A DNA stretch of 22,221 bases from Deferribacterales bacterium (lineage in GTDB: Bacteria > Chrysiogenota > Deferribacteres > Deferribacterales > JAISNW01): the NCBI GenBank assembly GCA_025997275.1, contig BNUJ01000011.1:1-22221 (forward strand). The letters run 5' to 3'. Below are positions 13,757-21,120 of the stretch, piece by piece; position 1 is the stretch's first letter; every line of letters begins with the position of its first letter. The position numbers and the translations under genes were made by a program. Under the pieces are notes generated by a model that saw only the letters and a program-made list of their open reading frames with translations, ran no database searches and was not told where the DNA came from.

Positions 13757-15655
13757 CTATTTTTTATCCTTTACTTCTTCATAATCCGCATCTATAACAT
13801 CTTCGTTCTTTGCTCCGCCTGCTGCCTCGCCCTCTGGTGCTGTGCCTTGTGCCCCCGCCTGTGCTTGCATAGCTTGCGATACGTTAGCCATAGTTTTAGA
13901 TAATGCCTCAATGCCCGACTTCATAGCGTCCTTGTTGTCGTCCGATATTGCCTTCTTCAACGTCTCAATGCTTGACTTTATGCTTTCCTTTTCACCATCG
14001 GGTATCTTGTCGCCGTTCTCGTTTAATAGCTTTTCTGAGCTATACACCAGCTGGTCTGCTTGGTTCTTCAGCTCAACAGCTTCTTTTTTCAACTTGTCTT
14101 CTTCGGCATGCAGCTCGGCATCCTTTACCATCTTGTCTATTTCAGCCTCAGACAGCCCGCTTGACGGCGTTATACGTATAGACTGCTCTTTGCCAGTGGC
14201 TTTATCTTTAGCACTTACGCTTAAAATACTATTGGCATCTATATCAAACGATACCTCTATCTGTGGCATACCGCGCGGTGCGGGAGCGATACCCATTAGC
14301 TCAAACTCGCCGATTTTTTTGTTATCGCTAGACATCTCACGCTCGCCTTGTAGCACCACAATAGTCACAGCAGGCTGATTGTCTACAGCGGTGGTGAAGG
14401 TCTTAGTTTCCTTAATAGGTATGGTGGTATTGCGCTTTATCATCTTAGTCATCACGCGCCCTTCAGTTTCTATACCGAGCGATAGCGGGCAGACATCAAG
14501 CAACAGCACGTCCTTTACGTCCCCTGACAGCACGCCACCCTGAACGGCAGCACCTATCGCCACAACCTCGTCAGGGTTGATACCCTTGTGTGGCTCCTTG
14601 CCGAAGAATTCCTTAACTTTCTGCTGCACTAACGGCATACGCGTCATACCGCCAACAAGGATTACCTCATTTATCTGGCTAGCTGATAGCCCCGAATCGG
14701 ATAACGCCTTACGACAAGGTTCAAGCGAACCGTCCACTAAATCCATAACAAGCTGTTCAAATTTAGAACGGCTAAGCTTTAGCACTAGATGCTTTGGTCC
14801 CGACTGGTCAGCCGTAATGAACGGCAGGTTGATTTCTGTCTCTACCGAGCTAGACAACTCTATCTTAGCTTTTTCTGCAGCTTCTTTCAGACGTTGCAGA
14901 GCCATTTTGTCCTTTGCTAGGTCAATTCCATTAGACTTCTTAAATTCGTCTATTAGCCAGTTGACAACACGCATATCAAAATCATCACCACCTAAATAGG
15001 TGTTGCCATTGGTGGACTTCACCTCAAACAGCCCCTCGCTAAGCTCTATGATTGATATGTCAAACGTGCCACCGCCAAGGTCATAAACAGCAATCTTCTC
15101 CTCTTTTTTCTTATCTAGCCCATAAGCAAGTGCCGCTGCTGTGGGTTCGTTCACTATACGTAGCACGTTCAACCCCGATATACGCCCTGCGTCTTTGGTT
15201 GCCTGACGCTGTGCATCATTAAAATATGCGGGCACGGTTATAACGGCATCGGTCACCGTAGTGCCGAGATAGTCTTCAGCTGTCTTTTTGAGATTTTGTA
15301 GTATCATAGCAGATACTTCCTGCGGGGAATACTTTTTATCCCTTACTTCAACCCAAGCGTCTCCGTTGTCCGATGCTACTACCTTGTATGGCAACACCTT
15401 TTGTGCTTGCCGAACCTCAGGCGAGTTCTCCTTGCGTCCTATTAGACGCTTTATGCTGAATATTGTGTTCTCAGGGTTAGTTATCGCTTGATTTTTCGCA
15501 AGCCTGCCTACTAGCCGGCCACTATCAGCAAACCCCACAACAGATGGAGTGGTTGACATCCCCTCTGCGTTGAATATTACTTTTGGAGTCTTCCCCTCCA
15601 TTATAACTACTACTGAATTTGTAGTTCCTAAGTCTATCCCAATTGTTTTCGCCAT
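13757..15655 (-). CDS. dnaK: Molecular chaperone DnaK (Hsp70)
   Basis: DnaK is the ATP-dependent Hsp70 chaperone of the cytosol, working with DnaJ and GrpE. The 632-residue protein has the N-terminal phosphate-binding IGIDLGTTNS (5-14), Lys70, the DLGGGTFD motif (192-199), the hydrophobic interdomain linker DVLLLDV, the substrate-binding domain and the C-terminal helical lid with an Ala/Gly-rich tail ending DADYEEVKDKK. The motif NAEGMSTTPS has Ser where most DnaK proteins have Arg (EGxRTTPS). The ribosome binding site AAGGGAG lies 7 nt before the ATG. It follows grpE after a 21-nt gap. Confidence 0.98.
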   Translation of the reverse strand: MAKTIGIDLGTTNSVVVIMEGKTPKVIFNAEGMSTTPSVVGFADSGRLVGRLAKNQAITNPENTIFSIKRLIGRKENSPEVRQAQKVLPYKVVASDNGDAWVEVRDKKYSPQEVSAMILQNLKKTAEDYLGTTVTDAVITVPAYFNDAQRQATKDAGRISGLNVLRIVNEPTAAALAYGLDKKKEEKIAVYDLGGGTFDISIIELSEGLFEVKSTNGNTYLGGDDFDMRVVNWLIDEFKKSNGIDLAKDKMALQRLKEAAEKAKIELSSSVETEINLPFITADQSGPKHLVLKLSRSKFEQLVMDLVDGSLEPCRKALSDSGLSASQINEVILVGGMTRMPLVQQKVKEFFGKEPHKGINPDEVVAIGAAVQGGVLSGDVKDVLLLDVCPLSLGIETEGRVMTKMIKRNTTIPIKETKTFTTAVDNQPAVTIVVLQGEREMSSDNKKIGEFELMGIAPAPRGMPQIEVSFDIDANSILSVSAKDKATGKEQSIRITPSSGLSEAEIDKMVKDAELHAEEDKLKKEAVELKNQADQLVYSSEKLLNENGDKIPDGEKESIKSSIETLKKAISDDNKDAMKSGIEALSKTMANVSQAMQAQAGAQGTAPEGEAAGGAKNEDVIDADYEEVKDKK

Positions 15656-15676
15656 AATTACACTCCCTTCCTTTAT

Positions 15677-16225
15677 TTAATTTATTTTATTTACTTGCAC
15701 CTTTGCAGGGCGCACTAATCGTCCATTCAGACTATATCCCGTCTGCAAAACGCTCGCTATGCTGTTATCAGCTAGTTCTGCGTTATTCACTAACATCAAT
15801 GCCTCGTGCTCGTTAGGGTCAAACGCCACGCCAACATCAGGCACTAGCAGTTTAAGCCCTACTTTTTCTAACTCGCCCAATAGTGCCTTTTGTGATAGCT
15901 TCACGCCCTCTAGCAGGCTCTCAACGGTAGCAGTTTCGCCGTGCTGCAACGTCAGTTCAATGTTGTCAAGCGTAGGCAATAGCTTCGTAATGAGCGACTG
16001 ATTAGCATATTTAATCTTGTCATCAGTTTCTTTCACTACGCGCTTCATTCGGTTTTCCATCTCGGCTACATAGCGCAGTAGCTTGTCATTCTCATCTTTC
16101 AGTTTAGCATCTACACTGACTTCCGCCGTCTCTTCTGCCACCTCAACATCAGCTTCAGCCTCGTCTGGTTTAGGCACGGAAACGTCATCATCAACCGTGA
16201 TATCCAGTCTCTCTTCATTTGCCAT
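15677..16225 (-). CDS. grpE: Nucleotide exchange factor GrpE
   Basis: GrpE is a dimer that releases ADP from DnaK. The 182-residue protein has an acidic, disordered N-terminus (about 1-40), a long coiled-coil helix (LKDENDKLLRYVAEMENRMKR onward, in two parts), and the C-terminal beta-wing domain with FDPNEHEAL and GYSLNGRLVRPAKVQV, the family signature. The start at 16225 is chosen because GGAGGGG lies at 16229-16235 and the sequence MANEERLD begins there; in-frame ATGs farther upstream have no site. It overlaps the end of hrcA by 11 nt. Confidence 0.95.
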   Translation of the reverse strand: MANEERLDITVDDDVSVPKPDEAEADVEVAEETAEVSVDAKLKDENDKLLRYVAEMENRMKRVVKETDDKIKYANQSLITKLLPTLDNIELTLQHGETATVESLLEGVKLSQKALLGELEKVGLKLLVPDVGVAFDPNEHEALMLVNNAELADNSIASVLQTGYSLNGRLVRPAKVQVNKIN

Positions 16226-17339
16226 TTTCCCCTCCATATAGTTCTCTAAACATATCTGCAAGCATGTGTGATGAATAATCAACTACGGGTATTGCCTTTG
16301 TGTAGTTCATTCTCTTCGGTCCTATCACACCTAGCATACCGATAACGTGCTTATCGTGCTCGTAAGTGCTGGTCACTATCCCTAAATCTTCCGTGCCTTT
16401 AACGCCCATCTCGCTGCCGATAAATATCTGCACACCCTTTGTTCCCATTGAACGTTCAAATATCTCTGAAAGCCGTTTCTTCTCTTCCAACGTTTCTAGC
16501 AGTGTGCGCACCTTTTCAGAATCTTGAAATTCAGGCATATTCAACACATTTAATGCTCCGTCCAATACCAGCGAACCTGCCCCATCCTCACCCGCAAACA
16601 CATTCTCATCTGTATCCATCAGCGCAGTGATTACGCTTTTCATCTGGCTTGCACTATTTTCATATTCAGCGACCAGCTTCGCTTTTAGTTCTAGCACACT
16701 CATATTGGCAAGTTGTTCGGTTAGATAGTTGCTCATCTGCTGCAATTCACTATCTTTCACACTAGCAGGGATACTTAACAGCACGTTTTTTACCAAACCC
16801 GATTTTGTTATCAGTATGGCAAGTGTTGCCACGCCACCGCGCATCAGCCTAGTGAACTCTATCTGTTTAACTGTCCCAACCCCCTTGTTGCTAGTAGCCA
16901 CAAAGCCGATAGAGCTTGTAGCAAGACCTATCCTACGCGAAAACTCTTTCACAAGCGTGCTGACATTTTTAGGGCGGAAAGCAAGCGATTCCTCAAGCTC
17001 TCGTTTGAGATTGCCCTTGTTTTCATCATAACGCACAAGGTGGTCTATATAGTAGCGGTAGCCGAGGTCGGTAGGTACGCGCCCAGCGGACGTGTGTGGC
17101 TGAGCAATATAGCCTTTCTCTTCAAGGTCAACCATTATGTTGCGTATGGTGGCAGGACTCATGTGCAACGGACCTACCTTTGAGACATTCCGAGAGCCAA
17201 CAGGCTCACTGCTATGTATGTGCTCATTTATGATAGTATTCAACACTATGCGCTCCCTGTCACCAAGCTTTATTATGGCTTGTTCCGCTATAGCTCGCCC
17301 CGTAATATCGCCACCTCCCACAATAAAATTAGCACTCAT
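16215..17339 (-). CDS. hrcA: Heat-inducible transcription repressor HrcA
   Basis: HrcA binds CIRCE and represses class I heat-shock genes; its folding is helped by GroE. The protein has the N-terminal winged helix domain (RERIVLNTIINEHIHSSEP at about 28-46, and MSPATIRNIMVDLEEKGYI with PHTSAGRVPTDLGYRYYID), then the GAF-like and inserted domains with IEFTRLMRGGVATLAIL and the C-terminal RMNYTKAIPVVDY. At 374 residues it is slightly long because of N-terminal residues before the conserved part. The ATG at 17339 lies inside the CIRCE left arm and has no Shine-Dalgarno sequence. A strong GGGAGGT instead lies about 20 nt downstream, 6 nt before an in-frame ATT codon, so the true start is uncertain. 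It heads the operon. Confidence 0.95.
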   Translation of the reverse strand: MSANFIVGGGDITGRAIAEQAIIKLGDRERIVLNTIINEHIHSSEPVGSRNVSKVGPLHMSPATIRNIMVDLEEKGYIAQPHTSAGRVPTDLGYRYYIDHLVRYDENKGNLKRELEESLAFRPKNVSTLVKEFSRRIGLATSSIGFVATSNKGVGTVKQIEFTRLMRGGVATLAILITKSGLVKNVLLSIPASVKDSELQQMSNYLTEQLANMSVLELKAKLVAEYENSASQMKSVITALMDTDENVFAGEDGAGSLVLDGALNVLNMPEFQDSEKVRTLLETLEEKKRLSEIFERSMGTKGVQIFIGSEMGVKGTEDLGIVTSTYEHDKHVIGMLGVIGPKRMNYTKAIPVVDYSSHMLADMFRELYGGENGK

Positions 17340-17355
17340 TATATATGAGTGCTAA
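17329..17355. promoter_or_regulatory. CIRCE operator (HrcA binding site)
   Basis: The sequence is TTAGCACTC (17329-17337), nine bases ATTATATAT, then GAGTGCTAA (17347-17355): a perfect match to the CIRCE consensus. It sits immediately after the hrcA -10 box and covers the presumed transcription start and the annotated hrcA ATG. Binding of HrcA here should block the operon, and the hairpin may also affect the mRNA. Confidence 0.97.
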
Positions 17356-17357
17356 TC

Positions 17358-17387
17358 ATAATATAATGTGTTTATACTACCTGTCAA
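17358..17387 (-). promoter_or_regulatory. Promoter of the hrcA-grpE-dnaK-dnaJ operon
   Basis: On the minus strand a consensus TTGACA (17382-17387) is followed by TATTAT (17358-17363, spacer 18) or TATATT (17360-17365, spacer 16). CIRCE begins two bases after the -10 box, the classic arrangement for HrcA repression of a sigma-70-type promoter. Confidence 0.8.
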
Positions 17388-17435
17388 GAGAATAATGAAA
17401 AAATAATTGCAAAATGAATTTTGAGCTAACTTTGC

Positions 17436-17464
17436 TTGACAAACCTTAAAGTATATGCTATCAT
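17436..17464 (+). promoter_or_regulatory. Promoter of the second outer-membrane barrel gene
   Basis: TTGACA (17436-17441), a 17-bp spacer and TATCAT (17459-17464) form a near-consensus sigma-70-type promoter. Transcription from about 17471 gives a leader of about 42 nt with the AGGGGGA site at 17499-17505. Confidence 0.75.
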
Positions 17465-17512
17465 AACTAAATGAGTGCACGGTAGCTTGCCTGAGTTTAG
17501 GGGGAATTCTTT

Positions 17513-18622
17513 ATGTTTTTTGGTGCAATGAAGTCTAACTTTAGGCGCACATTGAAAAGTTTATTGTATGTGTTGTCATTTATATTTTTAACAACTAACG
17601 CTGCATTTGCGGTGGACTACACTATGGGTTATATCACAGGCATGACGACCTTGAAGTTCGGTGCAGACACCGCAGTGGAAAATGGACTTCATAATATATC
17701 ATCGGTGGTGAGTGGCGAACGTTCTCTGTTTGTAGGGATGGGTGGCGACAGCGTAAGGTATGATATAGGCTCTCATATTAATGTCTGGGGTTACGCCGTA
17801 GTTGCGGGAACGGCGCACAGGCAAACTTTTGAACATGGTGAGCTAGTGCTGGGAGACTTTTTAGAATATGGCATGGCAGCCTTTGAATCATTTGAGAATC
17901 CTATACCCACACTTAAAGACAGGGGTTATACCAACTATGTAGGCGCAGGCACTATGGGACATTTCAAAGCCAGCAACAACATGTCTGCGGAGGCATCAGT
18001 CAGGTTCGGTAAGGTTAAAACGCATTACAATATAAATGATTCTACGCCTTCTTATTACGATAACACATCTAGTCTCTACCTTGCCACTCATTTAGGCATA
18101 GGCTATCAGCTAAAGTTAGGCGAAGGTTTTACAATCGGCGCATTCGCTAAACAGTTCTGGACTATGCAGGTGGGCGATAGCATTGATAATGAGTCTGGTG
18201 ATAGGATAGAGTTTCAGAATATAGTATCCGCCATTACGCGCGTAGGGCTTCAGGCGTCTTTTCCTATGAGCGATATTATGGGAGCTTCAATAAGGTTAGC
18301 TTATGACTATGAATCAAATGGCAAGGTTAGGGCGACATCTAACGGCAACAATATAGATATACCTTCGCAGATTGGTGGCACCTATATGGCAGGTTTTGGC
18401 TTTGACATTAAACCTAAAGAATTGCCTATATCAACTAGCTTTGATGTAGATATGGCAACTGGTATGCGTGAAGGTGCGGTTATAGGCGTTCAGTTCACAT
18501 ATAATTTCCAACCGAAAGGGGCTATCCCCGCGTCCGCTGGCGAAACGGCACCTGATGTTGAAATTCCGACTAGTGCTGATAAAACAAAGGTTAAGCCAGC
18601 AAAGCCCGAAACAGCAGAGTAG
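17513..18622 (+). CDS. Outer-membrane beta-barrel protein, autotransporter-barrel-like, with C-terminal tail
   Basis: The 369-residue protein has a signal peptide ending in TTNAAFA at residue 33. Nearly all the rest looks like transmembrane beta strands: SLFVGMGGDSVRYDIG, YTNYVGAGTMGHFKASN, LYLATHLGIGYQLKLG, GFTIGAFAKQFWTMQVG, TRVGLQASF, ASIRLAYDYES, YMAGFGFDI, VIGVQFTYNF. This resembles a 12-strand autotransporter translocator domain without a passenger. The last strand ends at Phe332, but a 37-residue hydrophilic tail rich in Pro, Ala, Lys, Glu and Thr follows. AGGGGGA (17499-17505) lies 7 nt before the ATG at 17513; a second ATG at 17528 is less well placed. It is divergent from hrcA under its own promoter. 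The function (channel, adhesion or structural) is not known. Confidence 0.7.
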   Translation: MFFGAMKSNFRRTLKSLLYVLSFIFLTTNAAFAVDYTMGYITGMTTLKFGADTAVENGLHNISSVVSGERSLFVGMGGDSVRYDIGSHINVWGYAVVAGTAHRQTFEHGELVLGDFLEYGMAAFESFENPIPTLKDRGYTNYVGAGTMGHFKASNNMSAEASVRFGKVKTHYNINDSTPSYYDNTSSLYLATHLGIGYQLKLGEGFTIGAFAKQFWTMQVGDSIDNESGDRIEFQNIVSAITRVGLQASFPMSDIMGASIRLAYDYESNGKVRATSNGNNIDIPSQIGGTYMAGFGFDIKPKELPISTSFDVDMATGMREGAVIGVQFTYNFQPKGAIPASAGETAPDVEIPTSADKTKVKPAKPETAE

Positions 18623-18636
18623 CTCAAAGGACACCA

Positions 18637-18668
18637 ACTCTTAAAAGATAAGACGCTCTTTTAAGAGT
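18637..18668. terminator. Hairpin at the convergent ends of the barrel gene and glpC
   Basis: ACTCTTAAAAG (18637-18647) and CTTTTAAGAGT (18658-18668) form an 11-bp perfect stem with a 10-nt loop. It lies 15 nt after the barrel stop and overlaps the last codons and stop of glpC. The A/T-rich stem arms may supply the U-tract, so it could terminate transcription in both directions. Confidence 0.45.
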
Positions 18669-19885
18669 GTTATTGGGTGCATAACCCGTTTTTCTTTCTT
18701 CTTGCTTATACCGTGCCGTATCTGCAGTTGACATATCCCGCATTCGGTGATGACGCATTGTGCCCCGCTCGCATCTATCGTTTGAAATAGTGAACTACCT
18801 ATATTCATTGCGATTGAATACTTGTCTTTCTTAAACCCATAACTGCCCGACATACCGCAACAGCCTGCATCTGCGTCAATTGCACTAACGTTCGGCAGAT
18901 TGAGTGCCAACTGCAAGCCCGGTTTCCCACAGCCCTGCACGCGCGAGTGGCAAGGGGTGTGGTATATTGCACTGATAGGAGCATCCGTTCGGAAACTGCC
19001 CTTCCAGCACCCAGATTCTATCAGAGAACCTATAAACTCACAGACATCATATATATTTTTAGCATTATGTTCCGTGCCAGCTATATCAGGAAATAGTTCT
19101 CCGTATTCCCGTTTCAACATCAGCCCGCAGCTAGGGCAGGACGTCAGCACGGGGATACCCTCATTACGCCATTTGTCTAACTCAGCACTATTTTTAACGG
19201 CATTATGTTTGGCAGCACGCATATAACCGTTTGCCACAAGTGGTAGCCCGCAACAGCAGAAATTATCGGGCACTATAACATGGTATCCTGCCTGCTTTAA
19301 TACCTCCACTACATCAAAACCTGTTTGTGGTTCATAAATATTTACGTAACAGCCGGGAAAATATACTAACGTTTTGTTAATATCAGCGGCAGCAACTGCA
19401 TCAGCTTTATTGGATTTAAGTTTATTCTTATACGCTTGTTTAAACGTTTTGGCAACAAAGTTAGGTAGCGGCATCTCCTTAGCTATGCCCATAAAGTCAA
19501 GGATAGAGCGCACAAACCCGCTGTTCATCACCCAATTTCTTAAAAAGTTAGGTAATATGCTCGTCAGGTTGGCGAGCAGTTCCCCGTGTGCCACAAGCCA
19601 GTCGCGCAACGGGGGTGGGTTCTTGGCGCAATAGTCTGCCCTAGCCATCATGTTAATGACCGATATGGGAACGTTATATGGGCAGGACATATCGCAAATT
19701 TTACAATTAGAACAATACGATAGCGAACTGTCATCAGGCTCGCCTAGCAACCTAAACCGCTCCCCAGCTGGGGCGGTGAGCTTTGGTCCTTGATAGTTCT
19801 GCGTATGCGCCGCAACAGGGCAGTATGCTGTGCAGGTGGTGCAAGCTACACATGCATCGGGCGATTTATGATAGTGAACAGCCAT
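18641..19885 (-). CDS. glpC: Anaerobic glycerol-3-phosphate dehydrogenase subunit C
   Basis: GlpC is the membrane-anchoring, electron-transfer subunit that passes electrons from GlpAB to menaquinone during anaerobic growth on glycerol-3-phosphate. The 414 residues start with two [4Fe-4S] motifs: Cys12, 15, 18, 22 (CVACTTCTAYCP) and Cys58, 61, 64, 68 (CSNCKICDMSCP). Two cysteine-rich CCG domains follow, the first with FPGCYVN ... CCCGLP and the second with HTPCHSRVQG ... CCGMSGSYG, seen in heterodisulfide reductase-type proteins. The ATG overlaps the glpB stop (TAATG). It is the last gene of the operon and ends within the convergent hairpin. Confidence 0.93.
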   Translation of the reverse strand: MAVHYHKSPDACVACTTCTAYCPVAAHTQNYQGPKLTAPAGERFRLLGEPDDSSLSYCSNCKICDMSCPYNVPISVINMMARADYCAKNPPPLRDWLVAHGELLANLTSILPNFLRNWVMNSGFVRSILDFMGIAKEMPLPNFVAKTFKQAYKNKLKSNKADAVAAADINKTLVYFPGCYVNIYEPQTGFDVVEVLKQAGYHVIVPDNFCCCGLPLVANGYMRAAKHNAVKNSAELDKWRNEGIPVLTSCPSCGLMLKREYGELFPDIAGTEHNAKNIYDVCEFIGSLIESGCWKGSFRTDAPISAIYHTPCHSRVQGCGKPGLQLALNLPNVSAIDADAGCCGMSGSYGFKKDKYSIAMNIGSSLFQTIDASGAQCVITECGICQLQIRHGISKKKEKRVMHPITLLKERLIF

Positions 19886-21120
19886 TAGAGCCTCCCTGCC
19901 GTATAAGCAGTAGCAAGCGCAACGCCACCACCAGACAGCTCGCTAGCAAAATCATAACCACCTATAGTGCGTCCAACGAAGTGAACATTGCTTAATATCG
20001 GCTTATTAGTGCTATCCACAGCTTGCAACACTTCATTAACCCTAATCCCCATAGAGGCGAAATTATGCCCGCTAGATAACATATTTGGGTTAGACCAGTC
20101 TTCAATATTTTCTGGTGCATCTATCGTTAGCCCAAATATAGACTCCGACACGCCATTTACACCAGCTTTAAGTCCGCCACCCAAGAAACCACCTGTGGCG
20201 ATAATAAAACGTTCAGCGTGATATGCACGCTCTACATCCGGTGCGGCTGTGTATATTGCCTCACAAACACCGCCACTTACGTCAGCACGGCAAACATCAG
20301 CATTCTCTATGACATCTACCCCAAGTGCATTGAGCTGCGACATCAGAAGCTTCTGCAACCGCATCCCATGCACAGAGGGTGGCAGTGTTGGCATCTCGTG
20401 CAGATAAATGCCAACGCTCTCCATCAGCGCATCGGGAATATACCTGCTAGGCTCTGTGCCTAGTATAGGCGGTATTATTGCCACCTTATAGCCACTAATT
20501 ACCGCTCTAAGCGATTTATTTAGCCACTGCATCCCATCTATGGTGTCAACATATCTAGCTAAATCAAGCGAAGTGGTATCCCTGCCGGTATTAAATGGGT
20601 TAGGCATCATCGCTGTCAAAAATTGCTTGTCCGCATAAGCCATCTGCTTTAACATTCCAGAATGTATCAGAGTAGGGGAAAAATCTTTCAACCCTTCAAC
20701 GCCTACTATTGCTATATTTGTTTCACTAATAAGCCTAGTCGCATCCATAGTTGAAGGTATCAAATGGACTGGTTTTAACCACCCCACAGGGGTGGGGATA
20801 AACGAGTTTCTCCCACAAATTGACTTGTAGGGATAGCCATATCTAGCTGTCGTTTCCTCAAAGTATTTAATAGCATTGATTATATTTTCTATGCCTACTA
20901 TGCTATACGGGTGATTCTTAGGCAACAACTTAATCGTCTTAAATGGGTCTAACTTGCCAACACCCTTGCCATAAAGGTCTATCGCTCCGCTAGCTATGGC
21001 AATTGAACCTACGCCTTTCATTAACAGTGCCACTTTTTTTTTCTCTGTAGCAGCTACTAGCGCACTCATAAGCCCAGCTAATCCGCCACCTACAATAACT
21101 CTATCATATTTTCTAGTCAT
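19885..21120 (-). CDS. glpB: Anaerobic glycerol-3-phosphate dehydrogenase subunit B
   Basis: GlpB is the FMN-dependent partner of GlpA in the anaerobic dehydrogenase. The 411-residue protein begins with a dinucleotide-binding fold, VIVGGGLAGLMSALVAATEKKK (8-29, GGGLAG loop), followed by GSIAIASGAIDLYG, typical of GlpB. It ends with NVHFVGRTIGGYDFASELSGGGVALATAY, a family segment near the flavin. The ATG overlaps the glpA stop (ATGA), and its stop overlaps glpC, so the three subunits are translationally coupled. All visible motifs are intact. Confidence 0.93.
   Translation of the reverse strand: MTRKYDRVIVGGGLAGLMSALVAATEKKKVALLMKGVGSIAIASGAIDLYGKGVGKLDPFKTIKLLPKNHPYSIVGIENIINAIKYFEETTARYGYPYKSICGRNSFIPTPVGWLKPVHLIPSTMDATRLISETNIAIVGVEGLKDFSPTLIHSGMLKQMAYADKQFLTAMMPNPFNTGRDTTSLDLARYVDTIDGMQWLNKSLRAVISGYKVAIIPPILGTEPSRYIPDALMESVGIYLHEMPTLPPSVHGMRLQKLLMSQLNALGVDVIENADVCRADVSGGVCEAIYTAAPDVERAYHAERFIIATGGFLGGGLKAGVNGVSESIFGLTIDAPENIEDWSNPNMLSSGHNFASMGIRVNEVLQAVDSTNKPILSNVHFVGRTIGGYDFASELSGGGVALATAYTAGRL

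Noticed and set aside
13842..14378. Long open frame antisense to dnaK (178 codons)
   Set aside because: It is a shadow of dnaK, with a Ser/Leu/Phe-rich composition typical of antisense frames and no ribosome binding site.
17513..18622. Full autotransporter with a secreted passenger
   Set aside because: The barrel-like strands start shortly after the signal peptide and fill the protein, leaving no room for a passenger domain.
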